Virus record (IMG/VR): IMGVR_UViG_3300045738_000107
Location: 1-31,519 of that record
Source of the DNA: a virus
Length of the DNA: 31,519 bases
Strand: one strand, 5' to 3'
The notes beneath the pieces were generated by a model. That model saw only the letters and a list, made by a program, of their open reading frames with translations. It searched no databases and was not told where the DNA came from. The translations under genes and the position numbers were made by a program. This document shows positions 30,857 to 31,519 of this stretch, one piece after another (the stretch's first letter is position 1; each line of letters opens with the position of its first letter).

Positions 30857-31258
30857 CTACTGCAAAGTCTCGGGCGTCAACGAAGCTCCATTCGCGTCTG
30901 CTGTCGTCGGAGGGTCCGCGTCGTCATCGCTGCCGCCGAAGTCTGGTTCCAGCTCGCCCCATAGAGACAGGTTGATTGCCTCAACCGCTGCTTGGAATGT
31001 CGGCAGCAACGGATAGAACCAACCCTTCACATCGTCAGCCTTCAACTCTGGCTCTTCCCAGAGACGACCAGACCAGACCAGCGAGGCTAGTGTCTTCCCG
31101 TCGAGCGATGAGATCGCAGACGGAATCTCGCTCAGACCCTTGATGCCAAGCTCGTCAATCAGATGAGCCAACGCGCCCTGATCGAAGCGAAGGAACTTCT
31201 CCTCGCCGTCGATCAGGACACGAACACGTCCACGCAGTTGGTCAGCCGTTAGGTTCAC
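30857..31258 (-). CDS. Tail assembly chaperone, proximal part (G-like)
   Basis: A 133-residue protein located between the major tail protein and the tape measure, the place of lambda G. VRVLIDGEEKFLRFDQGALAHLIDELGIKGLSEI and LASLVWSGRLWEEPELKADDV are the usual globular part, followed by an acidic disordered tail (GGSDDDADPPTTADANG). It should coat the tape measure during tail assembly. The start is GTG at 31258, three bases after the major tail stop, with only a weak ribosome site. Confidence 0.82.
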   Translation of the reverse strand: MNLTADQLRGRVRVLIDGEEKFLRFDQGALAHLIDELGIKGLSEIPSAISSLDGKTLASLVWSGRLWEEPELKADDVKGWFYPLLPTFQAAVEAINLSLWGELEPDFGGSDDDADPPTTADANGASLTPETLQ

Positions 31259-31261
31259 CGA

Positions 31262-31519
31262 CTAAGCCCAGCCGCCAGTTACCTGGAAGCTCACTTCCGT
31301 CTCTGCGGGTCCATGCTCCGGTGCGCTCACCGACAGCGAACTGACCAGCGCGGTCGCCGTCAACAACGTGGAACCCGTCGCATTGGTTCCGTCTGTCGAG
31401 GCTTCGTGCCAAATGAGACTCACTGTCGACCCTGCGTCGTATGCGGTGCGGAGCGCCGCCTGCGCTGTATCGGCGACGATATAGAGTGAAGAGCAGGACA
31501 CCGTGTCCGTATTCTTCCC
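31262..31519 (-). CDS. Major tail protein, C-terminal fragment cut by window edge
   Basis: The frame is open through the right edge (GKNTDTVSCSSLYIV at the edge), so only the last 85 residues are present. AAYDAG-like loops, SLIWHEASTDGTNATGSTLLTATALVSSLSVSAPEHGPAETEVSFQVTGGW match the C-terminal part of siphovirus tail tube proteins, which end in a SAPExGxxxxSxxFxxxG strand. The GTG at 31501 is an internal codon and not a start. Confidence 0.82.
   Translation of the reverse strand, partial: GKNTDTVSCSSLYIVADTAQAALRTAYDAGSTVSLIWHEASTDGTNATGSTLLTATALVSSLSVSAPEHGPAETEVSFQVTGGWA

Overview
The window is most of a tailed-phage genome with siphovirus (long non-contractile tail) architecture. It holds a terminase, a portal fused to a Mu F-like domain, a tape-measure protein, and lambda-like tail-tip, fibre and lysis genes. 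Base composition is about 58-60% G+C in most genes I spot-counted. A spanin-like membrane protein plus a lipoprotein in the lysis cassette points to a Gram-negative host; the host itself cannot be named. No tRNA, integrase, IS element or CRISPR array was seen. Genes are packed tightly, many with ATGA, GTGA or TAATG overlaps, and no gene-free stretch exceeds 300 bases.

Layout. (1) Positions 1-12064, minus strand, read right to left: a small XRE-type regulator, a phage-O-like initiator carrying iteron-like repeats, a DnaB/RecA-like helicase, a RuvC-like resolvase and a MazG-like protein. Then come a ParB-domain protein, a DpdA-like DNA transglycosylase, QueC, a DUF6884-like protein, QueD, QueE and a phosphoribosyltransferase-FolE fusion. 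The block ends with small and large terminase, portal-MuF and the start of a prohead protease cut by the left edge. (2) Positions 12065-12172: a divergent control region with two operator-like sites, each next to a -10 hexamer. (3) Positions 12173-17690, plus strand: early genes (Sak4-like ATPase, DUF669 ssDNA-binding-like protein, Cas4/RecB-like nuclease, a C5-methyltransferase-like protein and several small unknowns), many with the same hairpin plus GGAGGCAA leader. (4) Positions 17781-31519, minus strand: the major tail protein cut by the right edge, tail chaperones with a likely -1 frameshift, tape measure, tail tip, J-like protein, fibres, and a lysis cassette (spanin-like, M15 endolysin, holin-like, lipoprotein).

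Both edges fall inside leftward virion genes, and the missing pieces (capsid, connectors) belong between protease and tail tube. The simplest reading is a circular or circularly permuted genome whose long leftward unit runs off the left edge and re-enters from the right.

The standout system is the contiguous cassette at 4440-8929. FolE, QueD, QueE and QueC would make preQ0 (7-cyano-7-deazaguanine) from GTP, and the DpdA-like enzyme would swap it for guanine in phage DNA. Three parts look unusual. A ParB-domain gene overlaps dpdA and may be a DpdB-like partner. An A+T-rich DUF6884-like gene sits between queC and queD. FolE is fused to a 6-oxopurine phosphoribosyltransferase-like domain that could recycle the guanine released by DpdA.
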